Below are positions 6,370-13,919 of a stretch of DNA of 16,513 bases, in pieces. The stretch's first letter is position 1, and the number at the start of each line of letters is the position of its first letter. The notes beneath the pieces are model-generated. The model had not been told where the DNA came from and did not search any database. It was given only the letters and a program-made list of their open reading frames with translations. A program made the translations under genes and the position numbers. This DNA comes from Oscillospiraceae bacterium (GTDB lineage: Bacteria > Bacillota > Clostridia > Oscillospirales > Ruminococcaceae): positions 1-16,513 of the forward strand of contig CAAGBS010000005.1 in the NCBI GenBank assembly GCA_900768125.1, read 5' to 3'.

Positions 6370-6398
6370 ATTATAACACTTCTTCTATTGAAATACAA
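6370..6398 (-). promoter_or_regulatory. Sigma-A promoter of the ECF sigma operon
   Basis: On the minus strand TTGTAT (6398-6393), a 17-bp spacer and a perfect TATAAT (6375-6370), 28 bp ahead of the chosen start codon. Confidence 0.75.
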
Positions 6399-6460
6399 GG
6401 AGGTCTTGTGGGTTCATTTTTTATTCACGTACATTTTTTGCAATAGGTGTAAACGCCGGC

Positions 6461-6494
6461 AAAAAAGCGGAGAACTTTTACATTCTCCGCTTTT
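6461..6494 (-). terminator. Rho-independent terminator after the lipid kinase gene
   Basis: AAAAGCGGAGAA (6463-6474) and TTCTCCGCTTTT (6483-6494) form a perfect 12-bp stem with an 8-nt loop. The minus strand ends in six U. It lies about 120 bp beyond the lipid kinase stop and before the sigma promoter, insulating the two transcription units. Confidence 0.88.
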
Positions 6495-6615
6495 CGGCTA
6501 TTAAGTTGTCGATTTTGACCCGAATTTCAACATTTACGAGCTTGTCGCTAACATTAAGCCTTAGTTTCAGGCGGCTGAACTTGGGTCGTTGAGTTATTTT
6601 ACAGCGCCTTGGTGA

Positions 6616-7515
6616 CTATACTGGAACGGCGATTTTGAGCGCCCCGGGGACTACAGAAATTTCAGCGGTGTTGTACTGCCCGCCGTTTTCGCCGTCAAGC
6701 GTCCAGCGGAACGGTTTTTCGCTGGAGACACACAGCCGCGCGGACTTGAACGACACTATCATATCTGTATCGGTGTCGTGGGTCAGCATGAAGCGGTTCA
6801 GTTCCTCGAAGTCCGCGAGGTTCTTCGGCGATTTCATGAACATGCAGTCAAGCAAGCCGTCAGTCAGCGAGGCACCGTCCGGGACGAGATTCTTCATTCC
6901 GCCGACCGAGTGGGTGTTTCCGACCATGCAGTAGATGAAATCGTCCTCGATGACGCCGTGTTCCCAGGATATCCTGACCCTGCCTGAGTTTTCCTTTAAG
7001 TAGCGCGGCTCGAAGGATTTCAGTCCCTGCAGGAAATAGGCGAACGAGCCGAGGACGTTCTTTGTCTTCTGCGGCGTGACGTAGCTTACGTCCGTGAACC
7101 AGCCGAATGCCGATATGTACGCAAAATACCCGCCGTTGAACCGCCCGAGATCCACCGGCTGGAAGTTCTCCTGCATTATCATTTTTGCGCATTTCTGCAT
7201 GTCTTTCGGGATATTCAGCGAAGAAGCGAAGTCGTTGACCGTGCCGGACGGAATGTATCCGCAGGGGCAGTCCAGCTTGCCGGCTAATATTCCGTATGCA
7301 AGCTCATGCAGCATTCCGTCGCCGCCGCTGCTGACGATGAGGTCGAAATCGCGCCCGCGCTGCGAGATGAAGTCAATGGCGTCTCCGGCGCAGCTGGTCG
7401 GGTGCACCATAACGTCATACTCGCCTGCGGTGAATGTTGTGATTATATCGGAAAGCGCCGCTTTGACCGCGCCTTTTCCCGAGTTCGGGTTGTAGGTGAA
7501 AAGTAGTTTCTTCAT
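6616..7515 (-). CDS. Diacylglycerol/lipid kinase family protein (YegS/BmrU type)
   Basis: A 299-residue soluble kinase of the DAGK catalytic family, which phosphorylates diacylglycerol or a related lipid at the inner membrane face using ATP. Diagnostic blocks are the start FTYNPNSGKG (residues 6-15), the nucleotide-loop SSGGDGMLHE (GGDG at 64-67), IPSGTVNDFA (GTVNDFA at 91-97) and a late LDGE near residue 273. Length and order are normal. The ATG at 7515 is preceded by GGCGGAG at 7 bases, and a consensus promoter lies at 7551-7579. It stands alone between a promoter and a terminator. The exact lipid cannot be told from sequence; phosphatidate recycling is the usual role in Firmicutes. Confidence 0.9.
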   Translation of the reverse strand: MKKLLFTYNPNSGKGAVKAALSDIITTFTAGEYDVMVHPTSCAGDAIDFISQRGRDFDLIVSSGGDGMLHELAYGILAGKLDCPCGYIPSGTVNDFASSLNIPKDMQKCAKMIMQENFQPVDLGRFNGGYFAYISAFGWFTDVSYVTPQKTKNVLGSFAYFLQGLKSFEPRYLKENSGRVRISWEHGVIEDDFIYCMVGNTHSVGGMKNLVPDGASLTDGLLDCMFMKSPKNLADFEELNRFMLTHDTDTDMIVSFKSARLCVSSEKPFRWTLDGENGGQYNTAEISVVPGALKIAVPV

Positions 7516-7550
7516 GTCTGCTCCGCCTTTCGAAGTGTTCCAGTATTTGT

Positions 7551-7579
7551 ATTATATCAGATTCCACGGCGGCTGTCAA
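7551..7579 (-). promoter_or_regulatory. Consensus sigma-A promoter of the lipid kinase gene
   Basis: On the minus strand TTGACA (7579-7574), a 17-bp spacer and TATAAT (7556-7551): a perfect match in both boxes and spacing. Confidence 0.9.
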
Positions 7580-7664
7580 TAGCACTTCCGGACGGTTTTT
7601 GGAGTGTTCGACAAATTCCCGAAAATCGCGGTGCAAAAGACCGCAACTTTATTAAAATACCATC

Positions 7665-7693
7665 TTGCAATTTGTGTTTTCTTGTGATAGAAT
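7665..7693 (+). promoter_or_regulatory. Sigma-A promoter of the DUF3006-like/DMT operon
   Basis: TTGCAA (7665-7670), a 17-bp spacer and TAGAAT (7688-7693), 47 bp upstream of the ATG at 7741. It diverges from the lipid kinase promoter. Confidence 0.72.
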
Positions 7694-7740
7694 AGTATAG
7701 TAAAAAATGCGTCCTGAGGACGCCGGAAACGGAGAATAGA

Positions 7741-7911
7741 ATGGAACCACACGATTACAAGGTCACAAAGATAGAGGGCGAATACGCTACCCTCACCGAT
7801 ATAGATACTGGCGATGAGTTTTTCATCGCGATGTTTCTGCTGCCTGACGGCGTGGATATCGGCACGCTGCTGCACTACGAAAATCTCTGCTACGAGATAA
7901 CGGAGAGCTGA
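7741..7911 (+). CDS. Small DUF3006-like protein
   Basis: A 56-residue acidic protein. The pattern KVTKIEGEYATLTDIDTGDE, FFIAMFLLPDGVDIGTLLHY and ENLCYEITE follows small DUF3006 proteins (IEG-x-YA near the start, LP-x-G-x-x-G-x-x-L in the middle). These probably form a tiny beta-barrel-like fold; the function is unknown. ACGGAGAA about 7 bases upstream of the ATG is a good ribosome site, and a promoter lies just ahead. Its TGA (7909-7911) is one base from the ATG of the transporter gene (7913), so the two are translationally coupled. It is easily overlooked because of its size. Confidence 0.78.
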   Translation: MEPHDYKVTKIEGEYATLTDIDTGDEFFIAMFLLPDGVDIGTLLHYENLCYEITES

Positions 7912-7912
7912 T

Positions 7913-8767
7913 ATGTTACTTATGCTGGCTGTAGTCGCGTGCTACACTATCTGCTCGCTGAGCGACAAATACGCCGTTGCAAAGCTAAAAATGAACGGCA
8001 GCACGCTGACTTTCATAATGGCGGCGGCGACCGCGTTTTTCATGCTTGCTTATCTGCCTTTCGACAGCAGGCGTTTTGACGGAAGCTTCACGGCTTACCT
8101 CGCGATAGCGTTGATGGCGGCTTCGAAATTCCTCGAATTTCAGCTTGCGGCAGTCGTGCTGAAAGAGATGTCCGCGTTTGAACTGAAAGCCTGGCTGGGG
8201 CTTACCGTTTTCCTGTCATATGGGACTGACCTCGTGCTCGGCAGCGCGGCGCTGGGCGCAGTGACCGTGTGGAAGTTCGGCTTCATCGCCGTGACCGCAG
8301 CGGGGCTTTTCATGATAGCGCGCTCGGATAAGTCCGGCGGGAAGATAAATTATGCGAAGATAGCGCTTCCACTGGCGGGTTATCTGTTGTGCAAATTCGG
8401 GTACGGGCTGATAGTCACGTTCACGCAGGAGAGCGTTTCTCCGAGCTTCGCGCTGTTTTTCGCGCTGGTTATCCTCGCCGTGGGACTCGCCCCGGCAGTA
8501 CGCCCGATACGCCTTTGCAAAGAGCAGCCGAAAGGCGTGCTCATCGTGGGGCTTACGAAGATCCCCAACGTCATCGGGCTTGTGCTCGAAAACATAGTTG
8601 CGCAGCAGAGCATGGCGAATTACTCATTCATACAGCCGATGATACTTGCGGTGCTGTTCTTCATCGGCGTTATCAGGAAAGAGAACTGCACGAAGCTGAA
8701 CATAATCGGCGGTATAGTTTGTATCGCCGGCGTGCTGGGATTCCAGCTTATAGGAAATTTTATATAG
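7913..8767 (+). CDS. DMT superfamily (EamA-like) transporter
   Basis: A 284-residue, highly hydrophobic protein with about ten membrane segments in two halves, the layout of drug/metabolite transporters. Both halves can be seen: the first ends in KFGFIAVTAAGLFMIARSD, the second in KLNIIGGIVCIAGVLGFQLI, the usual last helix of EamA repeats. SFIQPMILAVLFFIGV matches the family's Q-P helix. The substrate cannot be told; family members export amino acids, nucleosides, sugars or toxic compounds. It is coupled to the small DUF3006-like gene directly upstream (1-bp gap). A GC-rich palindrome separates it from the MATE gene. Confidence 0.85.
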   Translation: MLLMLAVVACYTICSLSDKYAVAKLKMNGSTLTFIMAAATAFFMLAYLPFDSRRFDGSFTAYLAIALMAASKFLEFQLAAVVLKEMSAFELKAWLGLTVFLSYGTDLVLGSAALGAVTVWKFGFIAVTAAGLFMIARSDKSGGKINYAKIALPLAGYLLCKFGYGLIVTFTQESVSPSFALFFALVILAVGLAPAVRPIRLCKEQPKGVLIVGLTKIPNVIGLVLENIVAQQSMANYSFIQPMILAVLFFIGVIRKENCTKLNIIGGIVCIAGVLGFQLIGNFI

Positions 8768-8770
8768 GTC

Positions 8771-8803
8771 GATCCCCCGTAGGGGCGGAGCTTGCTCCAC
8801 CCG
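8771..8803 (+). repeat. REP-like GC-rich palindrome
   Basis: Between the two transporter genes lie CCCC-GTA-GGGG and then GGAGC-TT-GCTCC (8787-8798) flanked by GGG (8783-8785) and CCC (8800-8802). Interspersed palindromes of this kind are common in gut Clostridia and are often taken as REP elements or mRNA stabilisers. Only one copy of this type occurs in the window. Confidence 0.5.
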
Positions 8804-8876
8804 TATACAGAAGAAAGCCTGAAACGGGCAGAGCAATTACGGGAGAATACCAAACAGATAAAAAACAGGTGATAGA

Positions 8877-10250
8877 ATGAAAGAACTAACTTCGGGGAAG
8901 CCGCTGAAGCTGATAGTCGGCTTTGCGCTTCCGGTACTGCTGGGACTGGCTTTCCAGCAGGCGTACACGCTTACAGATACGATAATAATAGGCAGGCAGC
9001 TGGGTCAGAACTCGCTTGCCGCAGTCGGCTCGACCGCTTCGGTGGTATCGCTGATGTTCAACATCATCAACGGATTGGTGACCGGATTCGCGATACTCAT
9101 TGCGAAGAACTTCGGCGCAGGCGACCATGACGAAATGCGCCGCACCATCGCCCGCACGATAACGTTTTCGGCGGCTGCGACTGCGCTTATCATCGCGGGG
9201 ATATCAATATTCATCGACCCGCTTCTTCATGCGCTGGACACCCCTGCGGGAATTTTTGACGAAGCCCGGACTTACCTGATGATAGTCTGCTTCGGACTGG
9301 TCGCAACGCTGTTCTACAACCTTGAATCCGCGATACTACGCGCGGTCGGCGACAGCGTTATCCCGCTGGTTATCCTGATAATCTCCACGATACTCAACAT
9401 CGCGCTGGATATCGTGATGGTAGTAGTGTTACAGTTCGGGGTTGCGGGAGCGGCGCTCGCTACGGTCATCGCGCAGTTCATTTCGGCGGCGGTTTGCCTT
9501 GTTTACCTGATAAAAAAGCGCCCATTCCTCATGGTGAAGCCCCGGGATTTCAAATTCACAGCCGCAACGACCGCAGAACTTCTCAGCGCGGGCTGCGGAA
9601 TGGCTCTTATGTATTCCATCGTGGATATAGGCTCGATAGTCCTGCAGAACGGAATAAACGGCTTCGGCGAGGACATAATAGCGGCGCACACGGCGGCGCG
9701 CAAGATATTCAGCCTTACTATCATGCCGTTCTCAGCGCTCAGCGCAACGCTTGTCACATACGCCAGCCAGAACCGCGGCGCGGGGAAATACTCCCGTATC
9801 GGAAAAGGCGTCCGGGACGGTCTGATGCTTGGATTCGCCTGCGCGGCGCTGAATGTGCTGCTTGTCTACACGCTCGGCCACGCGATGGTCGGAGTTATCC
9901 TGCCTGACGCCAAAGCGTATGTTGTGGACACGGCGGTGCTTTACCTGCGGGTGAACGTTCCGTTCTATTTCTTCCTGACCGTACTGCTGGAGCTTCGCAG
10001 CACCCTCCAGGGACTGGGACACAGCGTTATACCGATAGTCGCGAGCATAATAGAGCTTGTCTGGAAGATATGTACGGTCGCGTTCATGATACCCTGGCTG
10101 GATTATATGGGCGTTATAGTTTCCGAGCCGATAATCTGGACTTTATGCGCGATAGTTATAGGAGCCATCGCGCTTGTAACTCTCCGCCGCCTGCCCAAGG
10201 ACGACGCGGCGCAGATGAAAGGAGCAGCAGATGATAAACAAGCTGTCTGA
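8877..10250 (+). CDS. MATE family multidrug/metabolite exporter
   Basis: A 457-residue protein of the multidrug and toxin extrusion family, which expels cationic drugs or metabolites using a sodium or proton gradient. About twelve membrane helices form two halves: the first opens with GKPLKLIVGFALPVLLGLAF and QQAYTLTDTIIIGRQLG (classic MATE N-terminus), the second near residue 235 with AELLSAGCGMALMYSIVDIG. Length is normal. AGGTGAT lies 5 bases before the ATG. Its last 20 bp overlap the start of the MoxR gene, so it is probably in the same transcription unit as the MoxR-DUF58 module, although the substrates need not be related. Confidence 0.94.
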   Translation: MKELTSGKPLKLIVGFALPVLLGLAFQQAYTLTDTIIIGRQLGQNSLAAVGSTASVVSLMFNIINGLVTGFAILIAKNFGAGDHDEMRRTIARTITFSAAATALIIAGISIFIDPLLHALDTPAGIFDEARTYLMIVCFGLVATLFYNLESAILRAVGDSVIPLVILIISTILNIALDIVMVVVLQFGVAGAALATVIAQFISAAVCLVYLIKKRPFLMVKPRDFKFTAATTAELLSAGCGMALMYSIVDIGSIVLQNGINGFGEDIIAAHTAARKIFSLTIMPFSALSATLVTYASQNRGAGKYSRIGKGVRDGLMLGFACAALNVLLVYTLGHAMVGVILPDAKAYVVDTAVLYLRVNVPFYFFLTVLLELRSTLQGLGHSVIPIVASIIELVWKICTVAFMIPWLDYMGVIVSEPIIWTLCAIVIGAIALVTLRRLPKDDAAQMKGAADDKQAV

Positions 10251-11163
10251 CCGCATAGTTGACAACGTTTCCCTTGCCGTAAAGGGAAAGCGCCGGGAGC
10301 TTCGCGTGATAGTCGCGGCGATGCTGGCTGGGGGTCACGTCCTGCTGGAGGACGTCCCGGGGACCGGAAAGACCCTGCTCGCAAGAACGCTTGCGAAGTC
10401 AGTTGACGCGGGATTCCGCCGGATACAGTTCACGCCCGACCTGCTTCCGTCCGACATCACGGGAATCAATTTCTTCAACATGAAACAGCAGGAGTTCCAG
10501 CTTCGGAAAGGCCCTGTGTTCTCGAATATAATCCTCGCCGATGAGATAAACCGCGCGACCCCGCGCACGCAGTCCGCAATGCTGGAGTGCATGGAGGAGC
10601 GCCAGACGACTATCGACGGCGAGACTTACCCGATGGAGCGCCCGTTTTTTGTTATCGCAACGCAGAACCCGGTGGAGATACAGGGGACTTACCCGCTTCC
10701 GGAGGCTCAGCTTGACCGCTTCATGGTGCGGCTGGCGCTGGGCTATCCCGACCGCGCCGAGGAGATAGCGGTCATAGGCGGGGCGTTCTCGCAGGAGATA
10801 AACGCAGTCTGCACGGCGGAGGATATAATAAGCGCGCAGCGGGAGATTGATTCCTGCAAGGCGGGGGAAGCGGTCTGCACCTACATCGCGGACATCGCGG
10901 CGGCTACCCGCAGACACGGCAGCGTGAAGCTGGGGCTTTCCACCCGCGGCGCAGTCGCGCTCAGGAAGATGGCGTGTGCCCTCGCGATGGTCTCCGGGCG
11001 GGATTACGCAATGCCGCAGGACGTGATAGAAGCGGCTCCCTACGTTGTGAAGCACCGCCTGATATGTCGGGGGTATTCCGGAGCGGCTGGCGGCGCCGAG
11101 ACCACCGCCGATGAAGTTCTGCGCCAGATACTGGACAGCGTTCCGGTCCCCACCGAAGGCTGA
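10231..11163 (+). CDS. MoxR-family AAA+ ATPase
   Basis: A 310-residue ATPase of the MoxR group, chaperone-like AAA+ proteins that act on partner proteins of their operon. Motifs in order: Walker A EDVPGTGKT (40-48), Walker B IILADEINRA (100-109), sensor 1 ATQNP (143-147), LDRF near 161-164 and LSTRG (236-240) in the lid domain. Length is normal. AAAGGAG within the end of the MATE gene sets the ATG. The stop overlaps the next start as TGATG. MoxR genes are typically followed by DUF58 and a membrane protein, exactly as here; the module has been linked to envelope stress and to metal or cofactor insertion in some species. Confidence 0.95.
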   Translation: MINKLSDRIVDNVSLAVKGKRRELRVIVAAMLAGGHVLLEDVPGTGKTLLARTLAKSVDAGFRRIQFTPDLLPSDITGINFFNMKQQEFQLRKGPVFSNIILADEINRATPRTQSAMLECMEERQTTIDGETYPMERPFFVIATQNPVEIQGTYPLPEAQLDRFMVRLALGYPDRAEEIAVIGGAFSQEINAVCTAEDIISAQREIDSCKAGEAVCTYIADIAAATRRHGSVKLGLSTRGAVALRKMACALAMVSGRDYAMPQDVIEAAPYVVKHRLICRGYSGAAGGAETTADEVLRQILDSVPVPTEG

Positions 11164-12293
11164 TGGAACTGGTTGCGATGGCGCTGATACTGACCGCCGT
11201 GCTGGTGGGGCAGTATCAACTTTACAAGCGCCTGGGACTGAAAGACCTCAGCTACACGCTGACTATCCGCCGCAGAAGCGACGGGAAATCCGACAGCGGC
11301 ATTGTGGAAGCGTTCGAGGGCGAGGAACTTGAGTTCATCGAGGAGATAGACAACGCGAAGCGTCTGCCGCTGCCATGGGTGCGGTCTGAGATAAGCTGTT
11401 CGCGGTGGCTGAGCTTTTACGGGGATACCTCCGCTTCAAAGGACAGCGCGCAGAAAGGGCTGATCTCCGGGATATTCACGCTTCGTGGACGGCAGAAGTG
11501 CCGCCGGACCTGGCGCGTGCGCTGCGAAAAGCGCGGTATATTCACGGTTGAGGACATCACGCTGACGGTCAGCGACCTTTTCGGATTAGTCAGGTCTGCG
11601 AGGGTCATAAAGCTGAATCAGCAGGTGAGAGTGCTCCCCGTGCCGGCTGATATCGAAGTCGGGGGAATGTCCAGCGATGTTTTCATCGGAGATATCCCGG
11701 TGCGCAGGTTCGTGCTTCCCGACCCGTTCGTGATAAGCGGCGCGCGGGAATACACCGGCAGAGAGCCGATGAACCGTATCCACTGGGCGCAGAGCGCACG
11801 GACCGGCTCGCTGATGGTCTACAACAACGAATACACCACGGAGCGGCGGGTGCTGATAATACTCAATGTTCAGCGGAGTTTCCGTGGCGAGAAGCAGGAG
11901 ATAAGCATTCCCACGCTGGAAGCGCTGATAAAGGGCGCGGCTTTCATGCTGGACTGGTGCCTGCATACCCACACGCAGTGCGCTCTGACCGTAAATTCCC
12001 CCGACCCGGCGGTGCCGGAATGCGGCGAGGGCTACGGCCACACGATAAGACAGCTTCGCAGGCTTGCGGAGCTTGAAACGGCGTGCGGCGCGCATATCGA
12101 CGATTTTATCACGGGGCTTCGTTTCGATGGATTCACCGATGTGGTATTCATCAGCAGCTTCCTTGACGAAAAGTGCTATGATACGCTGCGGGCGGTCTCG
12201 GAAAACGGCAGGAGCGTGTCGATATTCTCCACAGATATCGAGCAGACGGACATCTGCGAGGTATGGCATATCCCGAGACCCCAGATAAGGTAA
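11163..12293 (+). CDS. DUF58 domain-containing protein
   Basis: A 376-residue protein with one N-terminal hydrophobic segment (about 3-16) that may tether it to the membrane. A beta-rich region precedes a pattern typical of the family, CEKRGIFTVEDITLTVSDLF (121-140). The DUF58 signature GAREYTGREPMNRIHWAQSA follows at 193-212. The C-terminal part has the look of a von Willebrand A-like fold (VLIILNVQRS), though a canonical DxSxS metal site is not seen: the position reads NVQRS. Its A of ATG is the last base of the MoxR stop, so the pair is coupled. DUF58 proteins are the usual partners of MoxR ATPases; their biochemical role is not settled. Confidence 0.92.
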   Translation: MELVAMALILTAVLVGQYQLYKRLGLKDLSYTLTIRRRSDGKSDSGIVEAFEGEELEFIEEIDNAKRLPLPWVRSEISCSRWLSFYGDTSASKDSAQKGLISGIFTLRGRQKCRRTWRVRCEKRGIFTVEDITLTVSDLFGLVRSARVIKLNQQVRVLPVPADIEVGGMSSDVFIGDIPVRRFVLPDPFVISGAREYTGREPMNRIHWAQSARTGSLMVYNNEYTTERRVLIILNVQRSFRGEKQEISIPTLEALIKGAAFMLDWCLHTHTQCALTVNSPDPAVPECGEGYGHTIRQLRRLAELETACGAHIDDFITGLRFDGFTDVVFISSFLDEKCYDTLRAVSENGRSVSIFSTDIEQTDICEVWHIPRPQIR

Positions 12294-12306
12294 GAAAGGC
12301 GGTGCG

Positions 12307-13617
12307 GTGTTGCATAAGAAGCTGCTGATGGCACTGGCGGTAGTCTGCCAGTTCCTTACGCTGTTCCCGTTCCTCGTGATGAGCGAGGGCGTAGGCTTCG
12401 GCGGGTTCACCTGGTGGCACTACGCTGCGATGTACGCTGCTGCCGCCGCGTTCTGGGCAGTCGGACGGCTGCTGTGCGGCTGGGCTTCCGGCGCGGGGCT
12501 TTCCCGGTGGGGGCGCGCCTGGGCGGTCTTCCTGGCGAGGGTAGGGTTTATCGCGCCGGGGGCGGCGTTCTGTGTGGTCTGCGGACTGGCGGGGCTTCAC
12601 TCCGGGCTTTACCTCTATCTGATCCCCGGGTGCATCGCAGCGTATTTCGGCGGTTATCTCTCGGTGGGCAAGGATTACAGCGATGTGTTTTCCCGCGGGT
12701 GGTTCGGGGTGTATTTCGTTGCGGCGGTGATTTCGGCGGTTTTGCTCAGCTTCACGCATGACGACTACATCTATTCCGCCGGAATGACTCAGCTGTGCGT
12801 TTCGTTCGCCGCGCTAATCGTGGGAGCGGCGGTGCTGACCAACCAGACCAACATCGACGTCCAGACCCGCCAGCGTGCGGGAGGACGCGCGGTGCTTCCC
12901 CCGGGAGTCCGCCGCACCAACGCGCTGATGATAGCGGTCGTGGGCGCGGTGACAGTGGGACTTTTCCTGTTCGCGAAGCCGTTCGGCAACGCGCTTTTCG
13001 AGGGGATAAAGGCGTTTGTAAGATTGCTGATGTCGCTGCTGAACCGCGGCAGACAGGGTACTGTGGACGACAGCCAGCTTGCCGAAAACACTGCTGAAGC
13101 GATAGACTACACCACCAACGAGAATCCCTACGCCGACCTGCTGATGTACCTGCTGGCGGCTGCGATAGTCTACCTGATAGTCAGGTTCCGCAGACAGATC
13201 TGGGGATTTATCCGCGAGATATTCGCGCCGCTGTTCAAACAGCGGGAAAGGGAGGAGACCGCTCCGTTCTTCGACGAGGTGAGCGTCTCTGGTGACGCGA
13301 AGTACGATTCCACGCGGGTGCGCAGGACGGAGCGCGAACTGCTGAAAAAGTACCGCCGCGAGACCGACCCCGCGATGAAGTACCGCGAGGGCTACGAACT
13401 GTTCCTCATGCGGCTTGGAAGGACTGCATTCCCGCAGCTTCCGACCGACACCACCACGATGCACACCGACAAGGGCGGCAAAGCATTCGCGGGGAGGGTT
13501 CCGTCCGGAGATATCGCAGCGATGATACGCACCTACGACCGGGTGAGATACGGCGGGGAAACGCCGGATAATACGGAACTGGAGCGGCTCGACAGGCTGC
13601 TTGACGATATACGCTAA
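12307..13617 (+). CDS. Membrane protein with DUF4129-like C-terminus
   Basis: A 436-residue membrane protein, third in the MoxR-DUF58 module. Several membrane helices fill about residues 3-185, with two more near 206-225 (LMIAVVGAVTVGLFLFA) and 278-295 (LLMYLLAAAIVYLIVRF). The soluble C-terminus (about 300-436) has the charged helical pattern ERELLKKYRRETDPAMKYRE and ends with YDRVRYGGE, the mark of DUF4129. In many bacteria the same place holds a TgpA-like protein with a transglutaminase domain between the helices and DUF4129; no Cys-His-Asp transglutaminase motif is visible here. GTG start at 12307 with AAAGG 8 bases upstream; TTG at 12310 is an alternative. The stop codon is directly abutted by a MITE-like element. 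Confidence 0.82.
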   Translation: MLHKKLLMALAVVCQFLTLFPFLVMSEGVGFGGFTWWHYAAMYAAAAAFWAVGRLLCGWASGAGLSRWGRAWAVFLARVGFIAPGAAFCVVCGLAGLHSGLYLYLIPGCIAAYFGGYLSVGKDYSDVFSRGWFGVYFVAAVISAVLLSFTHDDYIYSAGMTQLCVSFAALIVGAAVLTNQTNIDVQTRQRAGGRAVLPPGVRRTNALMIAVVGAVTVGLFLFAKPFGNALFEGIKAFVRLLMSLLNRGRQGTVDDSQLAENTAEAIDYTTNENPYADLLMYLLAAAIVYLIVRFRRQIWGFIREIFAPLFKQREREETAPFFDEVSVSGDAKYDSTRVRRTERELLKKYRRETDPAMKYREGYELFLMRLGRTAFPQLPTDTTTMHTDKGGKAFAGRVPSGDIAAMIRTYDRVRYGGETPDNTELERLDRLLDDIR

Positions 13618-13729
13618 GGCAACACCGCACAATTAACGGCTAACGCCTTTGCTAAGCGACGCCTGCGGCTTACGCGACGCTTGCTTGCATCTTTTCCGTC
13701 ATATAGCACAACTCGTCCTAGCAAGGCGT

Positions 13730-13785
13730 GTCTCCCCCTGTGGGGGAGGTGGCAACGACAGTTGACAGAGGGGTTGACCGACAGA
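13730..13785 (+). repeat. Interspersed GC-rich repeat, copy A
   Basis: A 56-bp unit starting GTCTCCCCCTGTGGGGGAGG, whose CTCCCCC (13732-13738) and GGGGGAG (13742-13748) form a 7-bp hairpin, followed by CAACGACAGTTGACAGAGG and GGTTGACCGACAGA. It aligns almost end to end, in the same orientation, with copy B at 16413-16467. Inverted GCAAGGC (13721-13727) and GCCTTGC (13789-13795) flank it closely. Confidence 0.8.
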
Positions 13786-13818
13786 CCAGCCTTGCGTCGT
13801 CCTCATTGCAAAAATCGA

Positions 13819-13854
13819 GATTAGCCAATCAGCGAAGCGCATTATTGGCTAATC
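13819..13854 (+). repeat. Perfect 11-bp inverted repeat inside the MITE-like element
   Basis: GATTAGCCAAT (13819-13829) and ATTGGCTAATC (13844-13854) are perfect reverse complements with a 14-nt loop. There is no T tract after it, so it is not a clear terminator; it may be a structural part of the element, upstream of the methionine synthase gene. Confidence 0.8.
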
Positions 13855-13919
13855 TAACGGCGCAATCGCACGACAATAATTATGCGGTATTGCGCTAATA
13901 AAACTCAGGAGATACAAAA

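Larger units (their letters stand above)
13618..13893 (+). mobile_element. MITE-like element with terminal inverted repeats
   Basis: CAACACCGCACAATTA (13620-13635) and TAATTATGCGGTATTG (13877-13892) are inverted copies matching at 14 of 16 positions, extended by one G/C pair outward. The roughly 275-bp interior has no gene and holds nested palindromes. The sequence GCTAA occurs directly outside both ends (13613-13617 and 13894-13898), a possible 5-bp target duplication, though one extra base at the left end makes this uncertain. The left GCTAA contains the TAA stop of the DUF4129-like gene. Together this fits a non-autonomous miniature element; no transposase is in the window. Confidence 0.6.

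Noticed and set aside
6411..6416. TGAACC on the minus strand upstream of the sigma gene, like an ECF -35 box
   Set aside because: No matching -10 box at the expected 16-17 bp, while a good sigma-A promoter lies right beside it.
6461..6615. Readthrough extension of the lipid kinase: about 45 more in-frame codons after its TAG, ending inside the terminator loop
   Set aside because: The kinase already has normal length, no start codon or stop-recoding signal is seen, and an open run of this size can occur by chance.
11586..12410. Long antisense frames opposite GC-rich genes (also 1865-2464, 12814-13632 and 15474-16310)
   Set aside because: They lie fully opposite well-supported genes, have no ribosome sites or families, and reflect the base composition of the sense codons.
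13618..13919. Cobalamin or SAM riboswitch ahead of metH
   Set aside because: None of the conserved core boxes of either class can be seen; the palindromes there are explained by the MITE-like element and repeat copy A.
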